Origin: Paenibacillus tyrphae
GTDB taxonomy: Bacteria > Bacillota > Bacilli > Paenibacillales > NBRC-103111
NCBI RefSeq assembly: GCF_027925525.1
Contig: NZ_BSDJ01000001.1
Location: forward strand, 248,001-312,000
Direction of reading: 5' to 3'
Length of the DNA stretch: 64,000 nucleotides
The notes beneath the pieces are model-generated. The model was given only the letters and a program-made list of their open reading frames with translations. It did no database searches and was not told the DNA's origin. Position numbers and translations under genes: made by a program. This document shows, piece after piece, positions 8,737 to 15,515 of this stretch. How positions within the stretch are numbered: position 1 is the stretch's first letter; every line of letters begins with the position of its first letter.

Positions 8737-9732
8737 TTAGTAGAGCCCCTCCTCTCCGAAACGCTTCGCGAGACGGTTGGCCGCAACGACGAGGATGAGA
8801 CCGACGACGGATTTAAAGACGCCGACGACGGTTGCATAGCCGAACCGGCCGTTCAGGATGCCTACGCGGTAGACGTAGGTGTCGAACACGTCAGCTACGC
8901 TGGATACCGGAGCGCTTGCCATCAGGTAAATTTGCTCGAAGCCGACCTCCAGCACTTGTCCGAGCCGCAGGATGAACAGCACGATGATCGTGCTGCGGAT
9001 GCCCGGCAGCGTAATGTTCAGCATTTGCTTCCAGCGGTTCGCCCCATCGATTTGGGCCGCCTCGTACAGCTCTTGGTTAATGGCCGTAAGCGCCGCAAGG
9101 AAAATAATCGTCCCCCAGCCCGCTTCCTTCCAGATGCTCTGCGCGGTCAGCATGAGCCAGAAGCCGTCCGGGTTCGTCAGGAAAGCAATCGACTTGCCCC
9201 CGGATTCCGTAATCAGTTGGTTGACTACGCCGGTGCCTTGGCTGAGCAGCAGGAAGCAGATCCCCACAATGACGACCCAGGACAAAAAGTGAGGCAAATA
9301 AATAACCGTTTGCACGAATTTCTTAAAGAACAGCACGCGCACTTCGTTCAGCAGCAGCGCCAGCACGATCGGCATCGGGAAGAAAAACAAGATGTTCATG
9401 AAGCTGATCCCCATCGTGTTGCGGAACAAAATCCAGAAGTCCGGGTTCGAGAAAAATTCCTGGAAATATTTGGACCCTACCCATTCGCTGCCCCAGAAGC
9501 CGCTCCAAGGCGAGTAATCCTTGAAAGCCAGAGCTAATCCCCAAATCGGGAAATATTTAAATACGAGAAAAAACAGCAATCCCGGCGCCGCGAGCAAGTA
9601 CAAGCCCTTGTCTCTTCGCAAAGCGACCGCCCATTCCTTAATGAAGCCGTTTGTCTTCGGCCCGGCTCCTTTCTTCCGCAAGCCGGCCGGAACGTTCGTA
9701 CCGCGAACCGCTTCCGTTTCGGATGAACTCAT
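8737..9732 (-). CDS. Carbohydrate ABC transporter permease, LplB-like
   Basis: A 331-aa subunit. A roughly 35-residue cytoplasmic N-terminus precedes six membrane helices (the first near YLLAAPGLLFFLVF). The EAA motif is EAAQIDGANRWKQ at about residues 230-242. It is the first gene of the fucosidase operon, preceded by GGAGGT. The family imports oligosaccharides such as uronide- or glycan-derived sugars; fucosidase linkage points to a fucosylated substrate. I found no convincing promoter upstream by eye. Confidence 0.9.
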   Translation of the reverse strand: MSSSETEAVRGTNVPAGLRKKGAGPKTNGFIKEWAVALRRDKGLYLLAAPGLLFFLVFKYFPIWGLALAFKDYSPWSGFWGSEWVGSKYFQEFFSNPDFWILFRNTMGISFMNILFFFPMPIVLALLLNEVRVLFFKKFVQTVIYLPHFLSWVVIVGICFLLLSQGTGVVNQLITESGGKSIAFLTNPDGFWLMLTAQSIWKEAGWGTIIFLAALTAINQELYEAAQIDGANRWKQMLNITLPGIRSTIIVLFILRLGQVLEVGFEQIYLMASAPVSSVADVFDTYVYRVGILNGRFGYATVVGVFKSVVGLILVVAANRLAKRFGEEGLY

Positions 9733-10064
9733 GCTTCCACCTCCTGCGTTGTCAGATCAATCCGTCTTCGATCGAATATGTCTGCATCGTACAGCGAAGC
9801 GGAGATGGCCGCAAGGCGCAATTCTTGGGGCGGTAACCGGGCAAAAAAGGAGCATCGTCCCTCGCGACAGATGCCGAAAAGACGCGCCTGTACACGATTT
9901 TATGCGCTTCATGCCCACTTCTTGTCTTCTCCGGCGTTACAAAAAATGAGCATGACCGCAGCACGTGTTTTCCAACCCATGGTTGAATTTCCCAGCCTAA
10001 AGGGCTATAATCAGTACTGCTTTTATCTATGATTCTACTACATACATCTAGGAGGCAACATCAC
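9733..10064. other. Divergent intergenic region
   Basis: This 332-bp spacer separates the fucosidase operon (minus) from the TraB/GumN gene (plus). The plus-side promoter is clear (annotated separately). The minus-side promoter, an operator or a cre-like site could not be identified with confidence. No small gene with a ribosome site was seen. Confidence 0.5.
9983..10011 (+). promoter_or_regulatory. Sigma-A-type promoter of the TraB/GumN gene
   Basis: TTGAAT (9983-9988) and a perfect TATAAT (10006-10011) are separated by exactly 17 bp. The implied start near 10018 leaves a leader of about 47 nt ending in AGGAGG. Confidence 0.75.
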
Positions 10065-11468
10065 ATGAAATCTGGAACATGGAGCAAATGGAAACGCGGT
10101 CTGGCCGGGGGCTTGCTCGCCGTCACCACAATGCTCGGAACGGTCGTACCCGCACTGGCGAACGAAGCGCCGCAGGCTGCGCCTCAGATCAGTCCATGGT
10201 CGATGGGCGTACTGAACGAAGGGGAAAAATACGGCATTTTCCCGCTGTCTTGGTACTATGACGGAACCTTTCAAAAACCGATCGCTCATGATAGATTTCA
10301 ATCGTTAGTCCAAGCGGCCGGAGCGAAGCTGGATGCGCTCGGATTAAGCAAAAAGGGCGAGTTCACGCTGCCATCGGGAACCGCAACGATCACCAGAGAC
10401 ACCGTTCTCCAATCTTTGTTCGGTATGTTAAAGCAGTACGAGCTGCCGGCAGCCTTTGAGATGGATAAGGACGCTGAGCCGATTGCGTATTTGCAGAAGA
10501 AAGGCATCGTCCAGGGAACGGGCAGCGGTCTGGAGCTGGATCAACCGTGTACCGTCGAGCAGGCGGCTGTGCTGGCCAGCCGGGTCATCGAATATGCCTA
10601 TGAGACCGCCGACGGCGGGGCAAAAGGGCTTTTCTGGAAAGTGACGAAGGGGAACAATACGATGTATTTGTTCGGATCGATTCACCTGGGGATTCCGGAG
10701 ATGTATCCGCTGCGGAAAGAGGTCAAGGATGCATTCCAATCGTCCGACGCGCTGCTGGTCGAAGTGAATCTCATGCCGGACGATACGGCTGGATTGGAGT
10801 ATTTCACCAGTCTGACGAGCTATAACGATGGCACGACGCTAAAGGATCACGTATCCAAAGAAACCTATGAAAAGCTGGGGCGCGTAATCGACAAATTGGG
10901 ACTGCCCAAGCAAGCCTTCGATCAACTTAAGCCTTGGGTGATCAACTCCAATCTGGCCCTTACGGCGCTCATGAAATCTCCAGAGGAGTTAGCTCAGGCG
11001 ACCGCTTCGGGTGTCGATTTGCACTTCCTATCGAGCGCCAAGCTGGCCGGAAAACCGGTTCAGGAGCTGGAAGGGTTCAAGCTGCAAGGCGATATTCTGA
11101 GCAGCGCGTCTCCACAAGAGCAAGAGAAAGAACTGAACGCGGTGCTGGACCAGATGTTAACGCCTGACGCCAATGCTCCGGATATGGCTGCACAGTTCAA
11201 GCAATGGCAGCAGCTGTGGGCCAAGGGGGACTTGGACGGCTTTACCCAAGCCTTCGCCGCTTCTTCCCAGCAATTTACCCAAAGCGGGATGGCTCAAAAA
11301 CTGCTCGGGGAACGGGACAAGAACATGGCGAAAAAACTGGCGGAATTGTTGGAGAAAGACGGTAAATCGACCTATTTCGTCGTCATCGGTGCGGCGCACT
11401 ATGCGGTGAAAGATATGGTTCTCGATCAATTGAAGCAAAAAGGCTATGACGTGCAATTTATTAAATAA
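10065..11468 (+). CDS. Exported TraB/GumN family protein
   Basis: A 467-aa protein with a Sec signal peptide (basic MKSGTWSKWKRG, hydrophobic core, cleavage near ALA at about residue 32). The region to about 180 resembles a degenerate SLH/protease-propeptide-like module (IAHDRFQSLVQAAGAKL; EQAAVLASRVIEYA). The TraB/GumN domain follows from about 190, with the hallmark LFGSIHLGIPEMYP and the closing VVIGAAHYAVKDM. This family is related to tiki-type metalloproteases, and the two conserved His motifs are both present. Start ATG 10065 follows AGGAGG and lies downstream of a consensus promoter. A terminator follows, so it is transcribed alone. Its substrate is unknown. Confidence 0.85.
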   Translation: MKSGTWSKWKRGLAGGLLAVTTMLGTVVPALANEAPQAAPQISPWSMGVLNEGEKYGIFPLSWYYDGTFQKPIAHDRFQSLVQAAGAKLDALGLSKKGEFTLPSGTATITRDTVLQSLFGMLKQYELPAAFEMDKDAEPIAYLQKKGIVQGTGSGLELDQPCTVEQAAVLASRVIEYAYETADGGAKGLFWKVTKGNNTMYLFGSIHLGIPEMYPLRKEVKDAFQSSDALLVEVNLMPDDTAGLEYFTSLTSYNDGTTLKDHVSKETYEKLGRVIDKLGLPKQAFDQLKPWVINSNLALTALMKSPEELAQATASGVDLHFLSSAKLAGKPVQELEGFKLQGDILSSASPQEQEKELNAVLDQMLTPDANAPDMAAQFKQWQQLWAKGDLDGFTQAFAASSQQFTQSGMAQKLLGERDKNMAKKLAELLEKDGKSTYFVVIGAAHYAVKDMVLDQLKQKGYDVQFIK

Positions 11469-11485
11469 CAATTGGCGATAAAAGT

Positions 11486-11526
11486 GCCGCCCCGGTTCGA
11501 AGCATATTCGATACAGGGCGGCTTTT
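11486..11526 (+). terminator. Rho-independent terminator of the TraB/GumN gene
   Basis: GCCGCCC (11486-11492) pairs with GGGCGGC (11516-11522), followed by TTTT and preceded by AAAA, so it could also serve the converging VOC gene. Confidence 0.75.
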
Positions 11527-11534
11527 GCTATTCG

Positions 11535-11903
11535 TCATTCGGATTCACGAAAGAAAGACGTAACTTCAAACAGCACGCCGCCCAGGGCCGTAAAGTACAA
11601 GGTGTAGCCGCCTCTCATTTTTCTGGGACCGTGCTCCGCAGGAATATTGGCGGCAGCGAGCTTGGCGTAGAACTCATCTACCTCGGCCATCGTTTCAACA
11701 TAAAAACCGATGTGGAAATCTTTCGGGTAAGTTACGGTTTCTTCTCCAAAACGGCTCAAAACCAAGGTAAAGCCCTCTCCATCGCTCATCACGGCGAGAG
11801 CGTCGCCTTTCTGGTCGAGCAATTGAAAGCCGAATAAGTGCTGGAAGAAATCCGTTGCTTCGGATAGATCGTTAACGCAAAGATTCAAGTGGTTCAATTT
11901 CAT
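11535..11903 (-). CDS. VOC (glyoxalase/bleomycin-resistance fold) protein
   Basis: A 122-aa single-domain vicinal-oxygen-chelate protein. It has the two paired beta-alpha-beta-beta-beta modules, beginning MKLNHLNLCVNDL with the first metal-ligand His at residue 5 and ending GGVLFEVTSFF with a late Glu ligand. HIGFYVE near residue 64 supplies the second-module His. Such proteins are dioxygenases, isomerases or drug-binding resistance proteins; the exact role cannot be told. It diverges from a TetR gene across a strongly palindromic operator that overlaps its promoter, so it is probably repressed by that TetR. Confidence 0.85.
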   Translation of the reverse strand: MKLNHLNLCVNDLSEATDFFQHLFGFQLLDQKGDALAVMSDGEGFTLVLSRFGEETVTYPKDFHIGFYVETMAEVDEFYAKLAAANIPAEHGPRKMRGGYTLYFTALGGVLFEVTSFFRESE

Positions 11904-11984
11904 AAAGTTGCCTCCTTATATAACTTTGACTCTACCGCAGGGCAGAATATGTACCTTATCGCAGGTATGCACCAGAATCACCTT

Positions 11985-12021
11985 TAATCTAATTATATTA
12001 GATTAATCTAATAATGTTAGA
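11985..12021. promoter_or_regulatory. Palindromic operator array between VOC and TetR genes
   Basis: ATTAGATTAATCTAAT (11997-12012) is a perfect 16-bp palindrome. Its left half is shared with a second inverted repeat, TAATCTAAT at 11985-11993 paired with ATTAGATTA at 11997-12005. A third, degenerate half-site (ATGTTAGA) ends at 12021. The array overlaps promoter elements of both divergent genes, the usual place for TetR autorepression. Confidence 0.75.
11992..12020 (-). promoter_or_regulatory. Likely promoter of the VOC gene
   Basis: On the minus strand CTAACA (12015-12020) and a perfect TATAAT (11992-11997) are 17 bp apart. Both elements lie within the TetR operator palindromes. Confidence 0.55.
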
Positions 12022-12032
12022 ATAATCGAATA

Positions 12033-12041
12033 TGGTATACT
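12033..12041 (+). promoter_or_regulatory. Extended -10 promoter of the tetR-type gene
   Basis: TGGTATACT matches an extended -10 (TGnTATACT). No good -35 is visible, as expected for extended -10 promoters. The operator palindromes lie immediately upstream. Confidence 0.5.
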
Positions 12042-12065
12042 TGTCAACGGAAAGGGTGAATTCTC

Positions 12066-12782
12066 ATGGCTAGGAAAAGAACCTCTCCCCCGGATTCCAT
12101 CCTGGGTTGGCCGGAGGCAGAAGCCGCGCATGTTCCGCTCGACCGGGTTCGTATCCTTCAAACGGCGCTCCAAGTGTTGGATGAGATCGGCCTGAAGGAG
12201 CTCAGCATGCGCAAAATCGCAGACAAGCTGCAGGTCAAAACCGCCTCCTTATACTATCATTTCAAAGATAAAGAGCAGTTGATGCAATTGCTTTCGGATA
12301 AAATCAGCGGGGAAATGGTTTGGCCGGAGGCGTCGCTACCGTGGAAAGAGCAAGTGTTGCAATGGGGAATTCAGTTCAGGAAAGTCCTTCTTCAGCACCG
12401 GGATGCGGTAGAGCTGTTCAATCTTACCATCGGGGTAGGCTATCAGCGTCTAACGCAAATCGAAAAGCTATATCAGCTCTTCGTCTCGGCCGGCTTCGCC
12501 GATCCCCAGATTCCGTGGATCGCGTCCATGCTGAAAAACTATGTGCTGGGATTCGTCGCCGAAGAAAGCCGGCTTCACGCTTTTGCCGGGGATGAAGATC
12601 AGGCTTCGTTTGAAGCAATGGGCGAGCAGTACAGCCGGTTTTTTCGCCAATTGCCGGAAGAGCACTTCCCCAATACGATCCGCCTGGCCCCCCATATCAC
12701 GAGTACGGATTGGGAGAAGGAGTTTTCTTTTGGCTTAAGCGTATTGATCGAAGGCTTTTCAACCAAACTGCCGCAGGAGTAA
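12066..12782 (+). CDS. TetR family transcriptional regulator
   Basis: A 238-aa repressor. The N-terminal HTH (about 28-75: ILQTALQVLDEIGLKELSMRKIADKLQVKTASLYYHFKDK) shows the TetR signature ending in LYYHF. The C-terminal half resembles the TetR/AcrR class C domain that binds hydrophobic drugs or inducers. AAAGGG precedes ATG 12066. It probably represses itself and the divergent VOC gene through the ATTAGATTAATCTAAT array. The pairing of TetR and VOC suggests detoxification of a small molecule, but the ligand is unknown. Confidence 0.88.
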   Translation: MARKRTSPPDSILGWPEAEAAHVPLDRVRILQTALQVLDEIGLKELSMRKIADKLQVKTASLYYHFKDKEQLMQLLSDKISGEMVWPEASLPWKEQVLQWGIQFRKVLLQHRDAVELFNLTIGVGYQRLTQIEKLYQLFVSAGFADPQIPWIASMLKNYVLGFVAEESRLHAFAGDEDQASFEAMGEQYSRFFRQLPEEHFPNTIRLAPHITSTDWEKEFSFGLSVLIEGFSTKLPQE

Positions 12783-12806
12783 GGCTTGGCGGTTCGACAA
12801 AATAAA

Positions 12807-12833
12807 ACGGGTCCGGCCTTACGCCGAACCCGT
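12807..12833. repeat. Left copy of duplicated terminator hairpin flanking element copy A
   Basis: A 27-nt stem-loop (arms ACGGGTCCGGC and GCCGAACCCGT, one G-T-type mismatch) matches the sequence at 13049-13075 except at one loop base. Its minus-strand 3' side continues as TTTTATTTTG, so this copy keeps the T tract of the AraC gene's original terminator. Confidence 0.85.
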
Positions 12834-13048
12834 GAGCTTGTTGTGAAAGTGGTCGCTTATAAAAATAGAGATGCATACGAAGGTGGGGTATCCACTGGAG
12901 AAGCGATAGCGGCCGCCTTTGTCTTCGGGAAATGTCCGCTATTAAGCGGCTTTCAATCAAATTTCCCGAGGACAAGAGCGGTCGGAAGTGGATACCCCAC
13001 CCCATCGTAACCTCTATTATCTCTTTTGACCACTTTCTCAACAGCCTG
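12834..13048. mobile_element. Dispersed palindromic MITE-like element, full copy A
   Basis: A 215-bp non-coding element ending in imperfect inverted repeats (TGTTGTGAAAGTGGTC on the left; TGTTGAGAAAGTGGTC as read inward from the right). Inside is a 120-bp palindromic core at 12882-13001 opening GGTGGGGTATCCACT and closing with its complement. A nested pair (TTTGTCTTCGGGAAAT against ATTTCCCGAGGACAAGA) and a central CCGCT-ATTA-AGCGG hairpin lie within. Copy B (59475-59690) differs at about four core positions by eye; copy C (32800-32920) has only a diverged core. It is flanked by a duplicated terminator hairpin. It carries no transposase, so movement would be in trans. Confidence 0.8.
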
Positions 13049-13075
13049 ACGGGTCCGGCTTTACGCCGAACCCGT
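13049..13075 (-). terminator. Right (gene-proximal) copy of duplicated terminator hairpin; overlaps AraC stop codon
   Basis: Second copy of the 27-nt stem-loop. The TAA stop of the AraC-type gene (13061-13063) lies in its loop. On the minus strand it is followed by element copy A instead of a T tract, so the complete terminator is now about 240 bp further downstream at 12807-12833. Confidence 0.75.
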
Positions 13076-15379
13076 CTCGCGGAACTGACCGGGCGTTTGC
13101 CCGGTTTGTTTTTTGAATACGCGGATGAAATTTTTCGGCTGATAGCCGACGCTCTCCGCCACTTCGGCGACGGACAGGCCGGTCGTCTGCAGCAGCGTCT
13201 TGGCGCGGTCGATGCGGTAGGCCGTCAAATATTCGATGAACGACACGCCCACGATCCGCTTGAACAGCTTGCTGAAATATGGCGGGCTGAGTCCGCAGCG
13301 CTCGGCGACTTGATCCAATGACAGATCGATATGATGATTCGCCTCGATATACGCGATGGCGGTCTCGAACGTCCGCTCATATTCCTGATGGTGCCTTTGC
13401 TGCACCTTCCGGGCAATGGGACGAATCAGCCGCTCCCGGAACCAGTCGTTCAGCTCCTGGATCGAATGCACGTTCTTGATCTGCACGTACAGGTCGGTTT
13501 CGTCGCCGGTCCCGTCGCCTTCCTTCAGCGACAGATTGAGCAGGAAGACGACCCGCAGCGCGGCGGTGAGAAGCTGGTAATAGGCCGTCCGAATCCGCTC
13601 CGTCTCCCGCAGCGTCTCCTGCGCATAGGCGGCGAACTGCTCAAGCTGCAGCTCCGCTTCCGCGGCATCGCCGTTGCGCAGCGCCTGCTCCAGCCCCGCT
13701 TCGATCTCGAACGGGTACGGGTAGGACTTCGCTTCGCCGATGTCTCCGTCCCCGCTGCGGATGACTTGACCGGTCCCGGCCCAGAACCGGGAGCGGATCG
13801 CCATCGCCGCCTGCGCGAACAGCCTTGGCATGCCGCCCGGCGCCCCCGGCCCGTCCCCAAGCCCTGCCGTGACCGGCAGCTTCAAGTAGTCAGCCAGCAC
13901 GCCGCGCAGTCCCGCGGCCAATTCCTGCACCTGCGCGAACCATGCCGCAGGGTCCTCCGTGTCTTCCCAAAGCCAGACGGCAATCTGATCGTTCAGCAGA
14001 TTCACGACCATGCCGCCTGCGCCCTGCTGCGCGAGTACGTCCTGCGCGATATTTTTCATCGTAAATACGATCAATTCCTTGTCGCTTTCCCGGAAGCGGC
14101 TGCTGCCGTCCGGCGACTGATCGTAAGCGAGCACGAAGACAGCATGTGTGTGCCCATATGGTACGGCATAACGTTCGAACAGAACCGGAAGCTGCTCCGA
14201 CGTATAATGCGCGTAATGCCCCTGCAGCCACTGCAGCGCGAACGCCTCGCGAATGGCCGGCAGCTGCCGGCTGAGCTGCGTCTGCAGGCGGGTTGTCGCC
14301 TGATTCAGCTCCGCCCACCGGCTCTGCACGTAGCCGATCTCGTCGGCCAGCAGCTCCTCGTCCCGATTCCCGCGCACCAGCGAAACCAGATGCTCGATCG
14401 GCCGGTACAGCCGCTTCGTGCTCCAAGCCGTCGCCGCTGCGCCCAGCAGCAGGAACACCAGCACGATGGCCACGGTGATGACGGCGATGCCACGGGATTT
14501 GGCATTCAACTCCTGCAACGGCACCATGTCGAGGTACGTCCAGCCGTTGAATGAAGAATGGAGAGCGGTGACCAAATAATCCCGCCCTTCCCACGCGAAG
14601 GAGAAGGCGCGTCCGGGATGCTCTCCCACCTGCTCATACAACCCCTGGGGTGCGGGCTGCCCGGCCGACGAGACGACCTCCCGGCCCTCCTCATTCAAGA
14701 TGAACGAAAGCTCGCCCGGATAAGCGGAAAATCGCGTCATATTTTCCTGAAGGAACGACGGATTCAGCTGCAGAAGCAGCAGCCCGATCGGCTCCGAGGC
14801 TTGAAACGGCACCTGACACACGAGCGTTACGCCCGCCTGTCCGCCGGAGGCGTCCCCCATAAACCGGAACGTATCGTGGCTCCAGTACATTGCCTCGCGG
14901 GAAGCAAGCAGGCCTTGCAGCTGCCGGCGGTCCTCCTCTCCGGCAACCTTATGTCCGCCTTGATCCGGCGACACCAGATAATCGTCTTCGGCAATATACA
15001 TGACTATGCGGCTAATCTCGGCGTTGCTATTTTGAAGAGAAGATAAATTTTGGAATAAATTGGAGTAAAATCCGGCGTAGTTCGCCCATTTCTGCTCCGT
15101 CAGGTTGCCGTTAAAAAACGAACCGAGCAACATCTGGAGTGCATTGCTGCGGACCCGCTGCAGCGCCGTATCGATGGAATACGAAGCGTGCTTCAAGACG
15201 CGGGCGTTGGCTTGGTCCACTTCCTCGCGGATCGCGGACGACGAAAACCAATAGCTGGAGAACCCGACAAAGATGACGGGGAAGATCGAGGCAAAAAGCG
15301 ATACGGCGAGCATGCGCCGCAGCATCGACTTGCGAAACGAAGCAAACGGGTTCCGTATGCGGAAATAGGTGCGTTTCAT
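13061..15379 (-). CDS. Membrane-bound AraC family regulator with extracellular sensor domain
   Basis: A 772-aa one-component regulator of the YesS/YtdP type. A first membrane helix lies at about residues 20-45. A cache-like extracellular domain follows (about 46-295), then a second helix near 297-322 (VITVAIVLVFLLLGAAATAW) and a HAMP-like linker and cytoplasmic region. Two AraC HTH motifs sit at the C-terminus (about 670-770; YIEANHHIDLSLDQVAERCGLS and SVAEVAESVGYQ). Such proteins sense external sugars and activate glycan genes. It lies 136 bp downstream of the PL8 lyase gene on the same strand, so it probably controls polysaccharide use. Its terminator region was invaded by element copy A. 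Confidence 0.88.
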   Translation of the reverse strand: MKRTYFRIRNPFASFRKSMLRRMLAVSLFASIFPVIFVGFSSYWFSSSAIREEVDQANARVLKHASYSIDTALQRVRSNALQMLLGSFFNGNLTEQKWANYAGFYSNLFQNLSSLQNSNAEISRIVMYIAEDDYLVSPDQGGHKVAGEEDRRQLQGLLASREAMYWSHDTFRFMGDASGGQAGVTLVCQVPFQASEPIGLLLLQLNPSFLQENMTRFSAYPGELSFILNEEGREVVSSAGQPAPQGLYEQVGEHPGRAFSFAWEGRDYLVTALHSSFNGWTYLDMVPLQELNAKSRGIAVITVAIVLVFLLLGAAATAWSTKRLYRPIEHLVSLVRGNRDEELLADEIGYVQSRWAELNQATTRLQTQLSRQLPAIREAFALQWLQGHYAHYTSEQLPVLFERYAVPYGHTHAVFVLAYDQSPDGSSRFRESDKELIVFTMKNIAQDVLAQQGAGGMVVNLLNDQIAVWLWEDTEDPAAWFAQVQELAAGLRGVLADYLKLPVTAGLGDGPGAPGGMPRLFAQAAMAIRSRFWAGTGQVIRSGDGDIGEAKSYPYPFEIEAGLEQALRNGDAAEAELQLEQFAAYAQETLRETERIRTAYYQLLTAALRVVFLLNLSLKEGDGTGDETDLYVQIKNVHSIQELNDWFRERLIRPIARKVQQRHHQEYERTFETAIAYIEANHHIDLSLDQVAERCGLSPPYFSKLFKRIVGVSFIEYLTAYRIDRAKTLLQTTGLSVAEVAESVGYQPKNFIRVFKKQTGQTPGQFRETGSA

Positions 15380-15515
15380 GGTGTATGACTCCCCCTCGCT
15401 TTCTCCACTATAGTCTAATGCGTCGTCCTGCCATTTGGCAAGACCACAGGCGCACCGGTCAAAAAGACACGGTACGCCCGCATGGATGGCTTTCTATGGT
15501 CCTGTCCGGCAAGTG

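Noticed and set aside
12834-13048. Group IIC intron (these insert beside terminators)
   Set aside because: The element is only about 215 bp, has no reverse transcriptase or domain V-like hairpin, and duplicates the target, which introns do not.
12834-13048. CRISPR array
   Set aside because: Three dispersed palindromes kilobases apart with no regular spacers; no cas genes in the window.
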